From NCBI RefSeq assembly GCF_019702945.1, contig NZ_AP024749.1:496001-560000 (forward strand): 64,000 bases of DNA, read 5' to 3'. A program made the position numbers and the translations under genes. This document shows, piece by piece, positions 51,647-60,393 of the stretch. Positions within the stretch are counted from its first letter, which is position 1. Each line of letters begins with the position of its first letter. The notes under the pieces are model-generated. The model did not search any database. It worked only from the letters and a program-made list of their open reading frames with translations, and had not been told where the DNA came from. Origin of the DNA: Flavobacterium okayamense (GTDB taxonomy: Bacteria > Bacteroidota > Bacteroidia > Flavobacteriales > Flavobacteriaceae).

Positions 51647-53548
51647 ATGAAAAAACAGTTTTTACTTATAGTATTGATTATGGCAGGACTTTCAGCTTCA
51701 GCTCAAAATATAATGACACCAGAGTTATTATGGAAATTAGGGCGCGTTTCGGTTTTAGGTATTTCTAAAGATGGAAAAAACATTGTTTACAAGGTAAGCA
51801 CTCCTTCGGTTGAAGAAAATAAATCGCACTCGAAGTATTATACCATTTCAGTAAATGGCGGTAATGCAACTGAAATCGAAAAAGACAAAGCCTCAACTTT
51901 AGTTCACGATAAAAATGTAAGCGCTACGGGTTCCATTTTATCCAACAAAGAAGTAAAAACAGAAAAAGTTTTAGGAAGCGATTTCTATCCAGAATTAGAT
52001 AAAAGTCAAGCACAAGTATATGATAATCTTGATTATCGTCATTGGGACACTTGGAATGAAGGCAATCATAACCACGTTTTTGTCACCAATAATAAAGGAA
52101 TAGAAATTGATATTTTAGCTAACGAACCTTATGATTGTCCGCAAAAACCATTTGGCGGCGATGAAGATTATATTTGGTCTCCTGATGGTTCGAAAGTAAT
52201 TTACGTTAGTAAAAAGAAATTCGGAACGGAATATGCAATTAGTACAAATACTGATTTATATGAATACGATATTGCTTCAAAAACAACCAAAAATCTAACT
52301 GAAGGTAATTTGGGTTACGATGTTGCACCACAATTTTCACCAAACGGAGATTTGTCATGGTTACAAATGAAACGCGATGGTTATGAAGCTGACAAAAACG
52401 ATATCATTGTTCATCATAAAGGAATGGACATTAATTTAACTGCTGCTTGGGACGGAACTGTAGATAGTTTTACTTGGAGCAAAGACGGCAAAAAAGTATA
52501 TTTCTTAGCACCAGTTGATGGAACCAAACAATTATTTGAAGTTAATTTTCCAGGTTTAACCAAAATTGCTGTTCATGTTAATCAAATTACAAAAGGACAA
52601 TTTGATGTGAATCAAATTATTGGTTTCAACGGAAATACCATTTTAGTTACTCGTAGCGATATGAATCATGCAAACGAAATTTTTAGCTACGACTTAAAGA
52701 AAAAATCGTGGAATCAAATTACGAATATCAATACCGAAACCTATTCGAAATTAGCGTTGCCAACTGTTGAAAAGCGCATGGTAAAAACAACTGACGGAAA
52801 AGACATGTTGGTTTGGGTAATTCTACCCCCAAACTTCGATAAAACTAAAAAATATCCAACATTATTATATTGTCAAGGTGGTCCACAAGGAGCACTTTCA
52901 CAATTCTATTCGTTCCGTTGGAATTTCCAAGTTATGGCATCACAAGGTTATGTTGTTGTAGCTCCAAATCGTAGAGGAATGCCTGGCCATGGTGTAAAAT
53001 GGAATGAAAATATTAGTAAAGATTGGGGCGGACAAGCGATTGATGATTATTTAAGCGCTATAGACGATGTTGCTAAAGAATCGTATGTAGATAAATCGAG
53101 ATTAGGGGCTGTTGGCGCAAGCTATGGTGGCTATTCGGTATTTCAGTTGGCTGGAATTCACAACAATCGTTTTAAATCATTTATTGCTCACGATGGAATT
53201 TTCAATTTGCAAAGCATGTATGGTACAACCGAAGAAGTTTTCTTTACCAATTGGGATATGGGTGGTGCTTATTGGGAAACTGAAAACAAAGCCGCACAAA
53301 AAACCTACAAAGAATTTAACCCAATTAACTTAGTAAACAATTGGAATACACCAATTCTTATTGTTCAAGGTGGAAAAGATTACCGCGTACCAATTGGACA
53401 AGCTTTAGAAGCTTTTCAAGCGGCACAACTAAAAGGGATTAAAAGTCGATTACTATATTTTCCAGAAGAAAACCATTGGGTTTTACAACCACAAAACGGA
53501 ATCGTATGGCAACGTGAATTTTTTAAATGGTTGAAAGAGACTTTATAA
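51647..53548 (+). CDS. S9 family serine peptidase (acylaminoacyl/dipeptidyl peptidase-like)
   Basis: 633 residues. Signal peptide 1-19 (ends ASAQ); beta-propeller with PD40-like blades (about 30-370; YIWSPDGSKVIYVS, QFSPNGDLSWLQM); alpha/beta hydrolase (about 380-633) with Ser492 in GAVGASYGGYSVF, Asp578 in GGKDYRVPIG and His610 in EENHWV. QGGPQGALSQFYSFRWN is typical of S9C-type enzymes. Likely periplasmic, trimming peptides released by secreted proteases such as the one upstream (inference). Own transcription unit. Confidence 0.94.
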   Translation: MKKQFLLIVLIMAGLSASAQNIMTPELLWKLGRVSVLGISKDGKNIVYKVSTPSVEENKSHSKYYTISVNGGNATEIEKDKASTLVHDKNVSATGSILSNKEVKTEKVLGSDFYPELDKSQAQVYDNLDYRHWDTWNEGNHNHVFVTNNKGIEIDILANEPYDCPQKPFGGDEDYIWSPDGSKVIYVSKKKFGTEYAISTNTDLYEYDIASKTTKNLTEGNLGYDVAPQFSPNGDLSWLQMKRDGYEADKNDIIVHHKGMDINLTAAWDGTVDSFTWSKDGKKVYFLAPVDGTKQLFEVNFPGLTKIAVHVNQITKGQFDVNQIIGFNGNTILVTRSDMNHANEIFSYDLKKKSWNQITNINTETYSKLALPTVEKRMVKTTDGKDMLVWVILPPNFDKTKKYPTLLYCQGGPQGALSQFYSFRWNFQVMASQGYVVVAPNRRGMPGHGVKWNENISKDWGGQAIDDYLSAIDDVAKESYVDKSRLGAVGASYGGYSVFQLAGIHNNRFKSFIAHDGIFNLQSMYGTTEEVFFTNWDMGGAYWETENKAAQKTYKEFNPINLVNNWNTPILIVQGGKDYRVPIGQALEAFQAAQLKGIKSRLLYFPEENHWVLQPQNGIVWQREFFKWLKETL

Positions 53549-53583
53549 TTTTTAGAAGCAGAAAATTCAAGATAGAAGATAAG

Positions 53584-53730
53584 TAGTCCCGCTTTCGGTA
53601 GTCGCTTTAAACGTCAGTTCGAGTGTTTTGTTTCACTTCTCGATACTTTCGCATAGCGAAAACTCGAAGTGACGAAACAAAATGTATCGAGAACCGTTTA
53701 AGAGCTCCAACAAAACCTCAATCGGGGCTA
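53584..53730. repeat. MITE/REP-like intergenic element, copy A
   Basis: Begins TAGTCCCGCT and ends ATCGGGGCTA, imperfect inverted termini, with CGCTTTAA near the left end as in the copy at 62001-62129 (opposite orientation). The interior contains a large hairpin (TTTTGTTT...AAACAAAA arms, 53636-53682) and complementary TCTCGATAC/GTATCGAGA. No flanking direct repeat was found here, so this copy may be older. No coding frame inside. Confidence 0.6.
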
Positions 53731-53756
53731 TAAAACAAAATTTGTAGTTTTAATAC

Positions 53757-54275
53757 ATGATTGCACTTTCCGAAATAGAAAAAACAATAAAAGGTTTTGC
53801 TCAATTGGGTTTAACCATTGAAGCGGCGCATTGGTTAGTAAAAGTATATGAATTAGAACAAGAAAACTTTTCCCATTTTGAATTAACCGAAAAAGCGGAA
53901 CCAAGTTTTATTCTGTTAACTACAAATGGAGTAATCGGAAGCAAACAACTAATTAAATTACCTGCAAATGCTTTTGAGTTTCCATTGTTCTTGATGCTGA
54001 ATTTATTAGCGCATGAAATGTTGCATGTAAAACAGAAATCGGAGAAATGTAAAGTTGAAGATAAAAACGAACGCGAGTTTCAAGCGTATTATGAGAACTT
54101 GTTTCACAAAGAATTTCCTTTAATTCCAGAATTATCAACATTTCAACAAAAAGCTTTTGGCAATAAAGCCATAGAATATTACAACCGAATGAAAGAAGGT
54201 TCTGATGTACAAAAAAAATATGCTAAGCAGAAAGAGGAAGTTGAGAAATTATTAGTTAAACTTACTATAATGTAA
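53757..54275 (+). CDS. Putative zinc metalloprotease-like protein with HEMLH motif
   Basis: 172 residues, no signal peptide. Contains LLAHEMLHVKQ (HExxH at about 83-87) and, about 15 residues later, KNEREFQAYYENL whose Glu could be the third metal ligand, the pattern of gluzincin-like cytoplasmic peptidases. Residues 1-80 are helical plus strands; the C-terminal third is a charged helix rich in Lys/Glu. Not assigned to a named family. It follows intergenic element A by 26 bases and is followed by a small membrane protein 7 bases later. Confidence 0.65.
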   Translation: MIALSEIEKTIKGFAQLGLTIEAAHWLVKVYELEQENFSHFELTEKAEPSFILLTTNGVIGSKQLIKLPANAFEFPLFLMLNLLAHEMLHVKQKSEKCKVEDKNEREFQAYYENLFHKEFPLIPELSTFQQKAFGNKAIEYYNRMKEGSDVQKKYAKQKEEVEKLLVKLTIM

Positions 54276-54282
54276 ATTTTAA

Positions 54283-54795
54283 ATGAAAAATTTTTTTAAC
54301 AAAATTGCTCCGTGGTTTGATAGAGATAAGTATGGAATTGTTTCACTTTCTTTTTTTTTAAGCATGACCTCGTTTTTATTTTTTATAACAAAAAACAATG
54401 TTAAAAGTGAAAATGATTTAATTACCCTAAGAAATAAAGTTGAATATTATTCTTTCAAAAATGAATCAAGAGGACGAAGATTATATTATATCAAATTAGT
54501 TGATTATTCTTGTCACTTTATAATAAAAGCTGATTTTATAGACGATTTTAAAGCAGGAGCGTTTTATTCTATACAAAAAGGAGATATTATAAATATTTCA
54601 ATACCAAAAAAGAGTGATGTTTTTAAACAGAAAGATATTTTAGTTTTTGGAATACGAAATAAAGATTTTGTTTTTTTAAATGAAATTGATACAATAAAAA
54701 AACACAACAATAAAATTGATTTATATGCAGGCTTGATATTCTTATCAATCTCCATTATTTCTTACATTTATAAAAGACAAAATATTAATACTTAA
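54283..54795 (+). CDS. Hypothetical two-pass membrane protein
   Basis: 170 residues. Two membrane segments (about 17-36 and 147-163) frame a soluble central domain of about 105 residues, Lys- and Ile-rich with several strands (YYIKLVDYSCHFIIKADF, GDIINISIPKK). The domain would lie outside the cytoplasm. No recognised family. Very AT-rich, more than the flanking housekeeping genes, which fits an accessory origin. Starts 7 bases after the HEMLH protein. Confidence 0.55.
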   Translation: MKNFFNKIAPWFDRDKYGIVSLSFFLSMTSFLFFITKNNVKSENDLITLRNKVEYYSFKNESRGRRLYYIKLVDYSCHFIIKADFIDDFKAGAFYSIQKGDIINISIPKKSDVFKQKDILVFGIRNKDFVFLNEIDTIKKHNNKIDLYAGLIFLSISIISYIYKRQNINT

Positions 54796-54824
54796 ATAAT
54801 CCGATAACGCGTAAATGTTTATCG

Positions 54825-54885
54825 TGCAAACAAAAAGAATCGAAAAGATTGCTTCGCTTCGCTCGCAATGACAAAAAAACACAAC
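54825..54885. repeat. Degenerate intergenic repeat fragment
   Basis: Contains GATTGCTTCGCTTCGCTCGCAATGAC, here described as GATTGC and GCAATGAC flanking the CTTCGCTTCGCTC tract, a kind of repeated sequence also recalled from other flavobacterial intergenic regions. It shares the TGACAAAA end with elements at 53.6 and 62.0 kb but lacks their termini. Assignment as a repeat rests on resemblance only. Confidence 0.35.
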
Positions 54886-54924
54886 ACCCCTGAATTCAGT
54901 TGTATAAATCATTTTAAGTCAGCA

Positions 54925-54932
54925 TAATTTTG
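54925..54932 (+). promoter_or_regulatory. -7 element of the XRE regulator gene
   Basis: TAATTTTG (TAnnTTTG), 17 bases before the ATG at 54950. Confidence 0.5.
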
Positions 54933-54949
54933 GATAAAACAACAGAATT

Positions 54950-55288
54950 ATGAATATTGACAAATTTAATTTTAAAAAGCTAAGACTGTTACGAAAGTTT
55001 AACGGTTACACGCAAGAAGATTTTTCAAATCTACTCGGAATCTCTCAATCTGCTTATGCTAGATTAGAATCAGGCTATACGCATTCATGGGAATCGCATT
55101 TGAAAAGAATAACCGAATTGTTGAACGTAAGTCCAGATTACTTTTTTACTATTGATGAACCTATGAACGATAGAAGGATTAGTAAATATGAGCGAGAATT
55201 ACGTGAAAAAGAGAACTTAATTCAGGAACTTAGACAACATATTAAATTTCTTGAAGGATATAAAAACAAAAACCTACACTTTGTTTAA
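54950..55288 (+). CDS. XRE-family HTH regulator with C-terminal coiled coil
   Basis: 112 residues. HTH_3 domain at about 8-65: LRLLRKFNGYTQEDFSNLLGISQSAYARLESG, with helix 3 ISQSAYARLE and LLNVSPDYFF closing the domain. Residues about 75-105 form a leucine-containing coiled coil (ERELREKENLIQELRQHIKFLEG), probably for dimerisation. Regulated genes unknown; no toxin-like partner is adjacent. Own -7 element and a terminator shared with accC. Confidence 0.85.
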   Translation: MNIDKFNFKKLRLLRKFNGYTQEDFSNLLGISQSAYARLESGYTHSWESHLKRITELLNVSPDYFFTIDEPMNDRRISKYERELREKENLIQELRQHIKFLEGYKNKNLHFV

Positions 55289-55289
55289 A

Positions 55290-55322
55290 ACAAAAATCCC
55301 GAGAAAAACTCGGGATTTTATA
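55290..55322. terminator. Bidirectional terminator between XRE regulator and accC
   Basis: 11-bp stem AAAATCCCGAG/CTCGGGATTTT (55293-55303 and 55309-55319) with A5 loop; works for both converging genes. Confidence 0.9.
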
Positions 55323-55326
55323 TTTT

Positions 55327-56670
55327 TTAAATTTCTTTCATTTTAAAAGTTTCCATAAACTTAGTGGTATAATTACCAGCTACATAATCTGGTTCATCCA
55401 TTAACTGTCTGTGGAAAGGAATGGTAGTTTTAATACCTTCAATTACGAATTCATCTAAAGCACGTTTCATTTTGTTAATTGCTTCTTCACGTGTTTGTGC
55501 AGTCGTAATCAACTTCGCAATCATAGAATCATAATTTGGTGGAATAGTATATCCAGCATACACATGTGTATCTAAACGAACTCCGTGTCCTCCTGGCGCG
55601 TGTAAAACGGTAATTTTACCTGGCGAAGGTCGGAAATCATTATACGGATCTTCCGCATTAATACGACATTCTATTGAGTGTAATTGTGGGAAATAATTTT
55701 TACCCGAAATTGGCACTCCAGCCGCAACTAATATTTGCTCACGAATTAAATCGTAATCGATAACTTGTTCTGTAATAGGATGTTCTACCTGAATACGCGT
55801 ATTCATTTCCATAAAATAGAAATTTCTATGCTTATCTACTAAGAACTCAACTGTACCAGCGCCTTCATATTTAATATATTCTGCCGCTTTTACTGCTGCG
55901 TCACCCATTGCATTTCTTAAATCATCTGTCATGAACGGAGAAGGAGTTTCTTCCGTTAACTTTTGATGACGACGTTGTACTGAACAATCTCTTTCTGATA
56001 AGTGACATGCTTTACCAAATGAATCACCCACTACTTGAATTTCAATGTGACGTGGTTCTTCAATTAGTTTTTCCATATACATACCATCGTTTCCGAAAGC
56101 AGCAGCAGCTTCTTGACGAGCACTTTCCCATGCTTTTTGAAGCTCTTCTTCTTTCCAAATGGCACGCATACCTTTACCACCACCTCCAGCAGTAGCTTTC
56201 ATCATTACAGGGTAACCAATTTTCTTAGCTGTTTTTTTAGCATCTTCATAAGAAGCTAAAATCCCTTTTGAACCTGGAACACAAGGAACTCCTGCCGCTT
56301 CCATAGTAGCTTTTGCAGTAGCTTTATCTCCCATTTTTTCAATCATTTCTGCAGAAGCTCCGATAAATTTAATTCCGTGCTCTTCACAAATTTTTGAAAA
56401 CTTAGCATTTTCAGATAAGAATCCATATCCTGGATGAATTGCATCAGCATTCGTAATTTCTGCTGCTGCAATGATATTAGACATTTTTAAATACGATAGG
56501 TTACTTGGTGGAGGTCCAATACAAACCGCCTCATCTGCGAAACGCACGTGCAAACTATCTGCATCAGCTGTAGAATATACTGCTACAGTTTTAATGCCCA
56601 TTTCTTTACAAGTTCGAATTACACGAAGTGCAATTTCCCCTCTATTTGCAATTAATATTTTTTTAAACAT
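55327..56670 (-). CDS. accC: Acetyl-CoA carboxylase biotin carboxylase subunit
   Basis: 447 residues, full length. Carboxylates the biotin of AccB with bicarbonate and ATP, first half-reaction of malonyl-CoA synthesis. ATP-grasp motifs: [42 protein letters not shown] and the C-terminal INAEDP block with FRPSPGKI. Last gene of the fabH-accB-accC group; a 97-bp gap with a hairpin separates it from accB. Confidence 0.97.
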   Translation of the reverse strand: MFKKILIANRGEIALRVIRTCKEMGIKTVAVYSTADADSLHVRFADEAVCIGPPPSNLSYLKMSNIIAAAEITNADAIHPGYGFLSENAKFSKICEEHGIKFIGASAEMIEKMGDKATAKATMEAAGVPCVPGSKGILASYEDAKKTAKKIGYPVMMKATAGGGGKGMRAIWKEEELQKAWESARQEAAAAFGNDGMYMEKLIEEPRHIEIQVVGDSFGKACHLSERDCSVQRRHQKLTEETPSPFMTDDLRNAMGDAAVKAAEYIKYEGAGTVEFLVDKHRNFYFMEMNTRIQVEHPITEQVIDYDLIREQILVAAGVPISGKNYFPQLHSIECRINAEDPYNDFRPSPGKITVLHAPGGHGVRLDTHVYAGYTIPPNYDSMIAKLITTAQTREEAINKMKRALDEFVIEGIKTTIPFHRQLMDEPDYVAGNYTTKFMETFKMKEI

Positions 56671-56678
56671 AATCTTCT

Positions 56679-56768
56679 AATTTAGATTGTTAGACGTTTA
56701 GATTATAGACAGATAGACTTTTCAGATGTTTCTGAAATCTAAAATCTGGAAATCTAAAATCTAAAATT
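56679..56768. repeat. Large imperfect inverted repeat between accB and accC
   Basis: The left arm is built from TTTAGATT/TAGAC-type units and the right arm from repeated AAATCTAAAATC, complementary over most of about 40 bp; the centre is a perfect TTCAGA-TGTT-TCTGAA hairpin. The transcript would fold into a long stem, which could tune accC relative to accB. Confidence 0.55.
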
Positions 56769-57264
56769 AAGATGGATCAACTAAGAATAATGGTTGATCA
56801 AATTCAACTGGAGAAGAATCGTCAACTAAAACTTTAACAATTTTACCTGAAACTTCTGATTCAATTTCGTTGAACAATTTCATTGCTTCGATAACACAAA
56901 CTACATCTCCTTTTGAAATAGTAGAACCTACTTCAACAAACATTGGTTTGTCTGGAGCTGGTTTTCTATAGAATGTTCCGATGATTGGAGATTTTACAGT
57001 GATATATTTACTATCATCTGAAGCAGATTCTGTAGCAACCGGCGCTGCAGCTGGAGCAGCTGGAGCAGTTGGCGCAACTGGTTGAGGAGCCGCCGCCTGT
57101 GGTAATGCTGCCGAAACTGGAACTTGATGAACATAAGTCGTAGTTGCTTCTCCGTCCGGAGCAGTTTTAATAGTGATTTTAAAATCATCCATTTCTAACT
57201 TCACTTCTGTAGCTCCTGATTTTGCTACGAATTTAATTAGGTTTTGAATTTCTCTAATATCCAT
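56767..57264 (-). CDS. accB: Biotin carboxyl carrier protein of acetyl-CoA carboxylase
   Basis: 165 residues. N-terminal assembly domain (1-40, MDIREIQNLIKFVAKSG), a Pro/Ala-rich flexible linker (about 50-80), and a biotinyl domain (about 86-165) with Lys129 in VIEAMKLFNEIES as biotinylation site (AMKL instead of the more common AMKM) and thumb residues around KPMFVEVGS. Between fabH and accC on the same strand. Confidence 0.96.
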   Translation of the reverse strand: MDIREIQNLIKFVAKSGATEVKLEMDDFKITIKTAPDGEATTTYVHQVPVSAALPQAAAPQPVAPTAPAAPAAAPVATESASDDSKYITVKSPIIGTFYRKPAPDKPMFVEVGSTISKGDVVCVIEAMKLFNEIESEVSGKIVKVLVDDSSPVEFDQPLFLVDPS

Positions 57265-57297
57265 AATATTGAAATTTGGTTTAGTAAAGTTTGTTTG

Positions 57298-58296
57298 TTA
57301 TTTTTTTGTATATGCCCATTTTAAGTAGATAGCTCCCCATGTGAAACCACCACCAAATGCAGCAAAAATTATATTGTCTCCTTTTTTTAATTTGTCTTCA
57401 AAATCAGTTAGTAACAAAGGTAAAGTAGCTGAAGTTGTGTTTCCGTAACGGTGAATGTTTACTAAAACTTTAGACTCGTCTACACCCATTCTACTTGCAG
57501 TAGCATCAATAATACGCTTATTTGCTTGATGAGCTACTAACCAATTTACATCATCGTGAGTTAAATTATTACGTTGCATAATCTTCTCACTTACGTCAGC
57601 CATCCCCGAAACAGCATATTTAAAAACTGTTTTTCCATCTTGAAAAACATAATGTTGCTTGTTTTTTACCGTTTCTTCAGAAGCAGGTAAAATTGAACCT
57701 CCTGCATCAATTTTTAAGAATTCACGACCAATTCCATCACTTCTTAAAAACTCATCTTGTAATCCAAGACCTTCAGTGTTTGGTTCAAATAAAACAGCGC
57801 CTCCTCCATCACCAAAAATGATACAAGTTGCGCGGTCTGTATAATCAATAATTGAAGACATTTTATCAGCTCCAATTAGTAATACTTTCTTATATTTTCC
57901 TGATGCTATATAAGCAGAGGCAGTTGACATTCCATAAAGAAAACTTGAACAAGCGGCATGCAAATCATAAGCAAAAGCATTTGTAGCGCCAATTTGTGTT
58001 GCAACATATACTCCAGTTGAAGCCACAGGCATATCTGGAGTAGCTGTCGCCATAATAATCAAATCAATCTCTTTTGGGTCAAGATTTGCTTTTTCTAATA
58101 AATTTTGGGCTGCTTTTATAGCAAGGAAAGAAGTCCCTTGTCCTTCTTCTTTAAGTAATCGCCTTTCTTTAATTCCTGTTCTTGTGGTAATCCATTCGTC
58201 ATTAGTATCTACCAATGTTTCTAAAACTTGGTTAGACAACACATAATCAGGAACATAAGATCCTATTGCAGTTATTGCGGCAGTTATTTTACTCAT
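57298..58296 (-). CDS. fabH: Beta-ketoacyl-ACP synthase III (FabH)
   Basis: 332 residues. Condenses acetyl-CoA or branched acyl-CoA primers with malonyl-ACP to start fatty acid synthesis. Triad: Cys116 (LHAACSSFLYG), His256 (VAHQANKRI) and Asn286 (HRYGNTTSA). VDTNDEWITTRTGIKERR is the family N-terminal signature. Thirty-three bases before accB; upstream lies the terminator of the rpmF unit, so it probably has its own promoter, which I could not identify. Confidence 0.96.
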   Translation of the reverse strand: MSKITAAITAIGSYVPDYVLSNQVLETLVDTNDEWITTRTGIKERRLLKEEGQGTSFLAIKAAQNLLEKANLDPKEIDLIIMATATPDMPVASTGVYVATQIGATNAFAYDLHAACSSFLYGMSTASAYIASGKYKKVLLIGADKMSSIIDYTDRATCIIFGDGGGAVLFEPNTEGLGLQDEFLRSDGIGREFLKIDAGGSILPASEETVKNKQHYVFQDGKTVFKYAVSGMADVSEKIMQRNNLTHDDVNWLVAHQANKRIIDATASRMGVDESKVLVNIHRYGNTTSATLPLLLTDFEDKLKKGDNIIFAAFGGGFTWGAIYLKWAYTKK

Positions 58297-58403
58297 AAAA
58301 AATAGTTTCTTTTCGACTTATAACATCAAAAAAGTGGTGGAAATTACGAAAAAAAATCCAAATGAGATGAATTAAACATAGATTTTGTAAATCTAAAACA
58401 TAA

Positions 58404-58438
58404 TAAAAAAACCCTCACAATGTGAGAGTTTTATTTAA
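58404..58438 (-). terminator. Terminator of the yceD-rpmF unit
   Basis: Minus-strand stem CTCTCAC/GTGAGGG with a three-base loop, including one U-G pair, followed by T7. Confidence 0.8.
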
Positions 58439-58455
58439 TTCTATCTCTAAAACAA

Positions 58456-58650
58456 TTAAGCAACTGCTTCTGTTTTATCCACAACAACTTGTCCTCTGTA
58501 GTACAATTTACCTTCATGCCAATAAGCTCTGTGGTATAAATGTGCTTCACCAGTTACAGGACATGTTGCAATTTGAGGAGCTGTCGCTTTGTAGTGCGTT
58601 CTTCTCTTATCTCTTCTTGTTGACGATTGTCTTCTCTTAGGATGTGCCAT
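58456..58650 (-). CDS. rpmF: Ribosomal protein bL32
   Basis: 64 residues. [20 protein letters not shown] is the classic L32 start; a middle [20 protein letters not shown] keeps one Cys but not the four-Cys zinc ribbon (C-minus form). Starts two bases after the yceD stop, the widely conserved yceD-rpmF order. Confidence 0.97.
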   Translation of the reverse strand: MAHPKRRQSSTRRDKRRTHYKATAPQIATCPVTGEAHLYHRAYWHEGKLYYRGQVVVDKTEAVA

Positions 58651-58652
58651 TT

Positions 58653-59204
58653 TTATTTATTTTTATCTTTATCCGTTAATAGTTTTTTTAATTCTGCCCA
58701 TCTAGGGTCTATTTCATCTTCTGGTTCTTTTTCTTCATTAATTTTTGGAGAAAGTTTTTCTAATGCTTCAATAGCTTCTGACTCTAAAGTTCCATCTTCA
58801 ACTCCTGGATGAATTCTTTTAGCAGGTACTGACAACACTATCATTTCATAAACATATTGTGAAATATCAACCTGAAATTCTCCATGAGGCAAAATTAACA
58901 ACTCTTCGTTTTCGTTATTAAATTCTTCTCCAAATTTCACGATTACCTTTAATTTACCTTTAATTGGCAAATCGAAATCCTCACCTGTGATATCGCAAGG
59001 AACATTTACAGTTCCACTATGTTTAAAATACAACTCTAACATTGTACTTTTCTTCTCTAAAACTAAATCTACTTTGATTTCTGCAGAATTAAATTCCACA
59101 TATTCAAAGCATTCAAAGAACGAATTATCTATATGATAATCAAACTGATGCTTCCCAATTTTCAATCCCGTAAAAGGAATTAAAAATGCTTTTAAATTTT
59201 TCAT
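58653..59204 (-). CDS. yceD: YceD/DUF177 family protein (23S rRNA accumulation)
   Basis: 183 residues from [11 protein letters not shown]. The frame continues 11 residues upstream but the -7 element at 59235-59242 overlaps that Met, so it cannot be translated. DUF177 features: strand-rich first half with [20 protein letters not shown] and a C-terminal acidic tail ending [13 protein letters not shown]. coli YceD affects 23S rRNA precursor levels and is always next to rpmF, as here. Confidence 0.9.
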   Translation of the reverse strand: MKNLKAFLIPFTGLKIGKHQFDYHIDNSFFECFEYVEFNSAEIKVDLVLEKKSTMLELYFKHSGTVNVPCDITGEDFDLPIKGKLKVIVKFGEEFNNENEELLILPHGEFQVDISQYVYEMIVLSVPAKRIHPGVEDGTLESEAIEALEKLSPKINEEKEPEDEIDPRWAELKKLLTDKDKNK

Positions 59205-59234
59205 AACAACAGTCGACCCCTTTATTTTGGGTTG

Positions 59235-59242
59235 CAAAGATA
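59235..59242 (-). promoter_or_regulatory. -7 element of yceD-rpmF
   Basis: TATCTTTG on the minus strand, 30 bases before the yceD start. Confidence 0.55.
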
Positions 59243-59292
59243 TTAAAATTATTATAAAACAAAACTTGTTATGAACATTTTTTTGTTCAAAA

Positions 59293-60336
59293 CTAATTTT
59301 GGCTCACTTTTAAAGGATTTTCGGTTAACTCCTTGTACTCGTTTCGATTAGCAAAAACATCTAAAGCTAAATACAAAGCCTCTTTAAAAGAATCATGATT
59401 GGCCATTCCTTTTCCAGCAATTTCAAAAGCTGTTCCATGATCTGGAGATGTTCTAATTTTTTCTAAACCTGCTGTATAATTAACCCCTTTGCCAAACGAC
59501 AGTGTTTTAAAAGGTATTAATCCTTGATCGTGATACATTGCTAAAACTGCATCAAAATTTTGATACATATTACTTCCAAAAAAACTATCAGAAGAATAAG
59601 GTCCGAAAACCATTGTTCCATTATCAAAAAGTTTTTTTAATGTAGGCTTTACAACCTCTTCGTCTTCTTTTCCTATAACACCATTATCTCCACTATGAGG
59701 ATTTAATCCTAAAACCGCAATTTTAGGTTTAGCAATTTTAAAATCTTTAATTAAAGTATTCTTTATTGTTTCAACTTTTTCCTCAATCAATTCTTTTGAA
59801 ATCTTAGAAGCAACTTCATTAACAGGAATATGATCGGTTAAAAGGCCTACCCTTAACTTATCATGAACCATTAACATAAGTGCATTACCATCCAACTCTT
59901 TATCTAGATAATCTGTATGACCAGGGAATTTAAATTCGTCAGACTGAATATTGTATTTATTAATAGGAGCTGTTACTAAAACATCAATTAAGCCGTTTTT
60001 CAAAGCTTTGGTAGCCTCAACAAATGATTTAATTGCATATTTACCTACATTGTCGTCCAATTTACCATGCTCCAGATTAACACCTTCTTTCCATACATTT
60101 AACACATTAAACTTACCTGATACAACTTGACTTAAATTATCAATGCCATTAATATGAATCTCTATATTCAAATTTTTTCTTAAAAAAGAAATAATCTTAG
60201 CGTTTGCAAAAACTACAGGCGTACAAAGTTCAAACATTCTAGAATCTTCAAAAGTCTTCAAAATGACCTCTGCACCAATTCCGTTTAAATCACCAACAGA
60301 AATTCCTACAATAATATTTTCTGATTTTTTAACCAT
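59293..60336 (-). CDS. pdxA: 4-hydroxythreonine-4-phosphate dehydrogenase (PdxA)
   Basis: 347 residues. Oxidises 4-phosphohydroxy-L-threonine in pyridoxal phosphate synthesis. Family motifs: ISVGDLNGIGAEVILKT at the N terminus, TAPINKYNIQ, FPGHTDYLDK with the metal His, GLNPHSGDNGVIGKED, YHDQGLIPFKTL with the second metal His, and RTSPDHGTAFEIAGKG. All metal His are present. Divergent from ribE with overlapping promoter region. Confidence 0.96.
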   Translation of the reverse strand: MVKKSENIIVGISVGDLNGIGAEVILKTFEDSRMFELCTPVVFANAKIISFLRKNLNIEIHINGIDNLSQVVSGKFNVLNVWKEGVNLEHGKLDDNVGKYAIKSFVEATKALKNGLIDVLVTAPINKYNIQSDEFKFPGHTDYLDKELDGNALMLMVHDKLRVGLLTDHIPVNEVASKISKELIEEKVETIKNTLIKDFKIAKPKIAVLGLNPHSGDNGVIGKEDEEVVKPTLKKLFDNGTMVFGPYSSDSFFGSNMYQNFDAVLAMYHDQGLIPFKTLSFGKGVNYTAGLEKIRTSPDHGTAFEIAGKGMANHDSFKEALYLALDVFANRNEYKELTENPLKVSQN

Positions 60337-60355
60337 TTTTGGTTTTTTTATTGCT

Positions 60356-60363
60356 TAATTTTG
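60356..60363 (+). promoter_or_regulatory. -7 element of ribE
   Basis: TAATTTTG (TAnnTTTG), 30 bases before the ATG of ribE. The TTG it ends with would otherwise look like an earlier start codon. Confidence 0.45.
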
Positions 60364-60368
60364 AATTG

Positions 60369-60376
60369 CAAATTTA
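60369..60376 (-). promoter_or_regulatory. -7 element of pdxA
   Basis: TAAATTTG on the minus strand, 32 bases before the pdxA ATG. It is only 5 bp from the ribE -7 element, so the two divergent promoters should compete. Confidence 0.45.
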
Positions 60377-60393
60377 GTAATAAAATTCTAGTT

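Noticed and set aside
54950-55288. XRE regulator as antitoxin of a toxin-antitoxin pair
   Set aside because: No adjacent small toxin-like gene; the upstream genes are over 150 bp away and separated by their own gap, and the regulator has its own promoter and terminator.
60361-60393. Extended ribE start (TTG)
   Set aside because: The TTG is part of the -7 element TAATTTTG; MFTGIIE is the family start.
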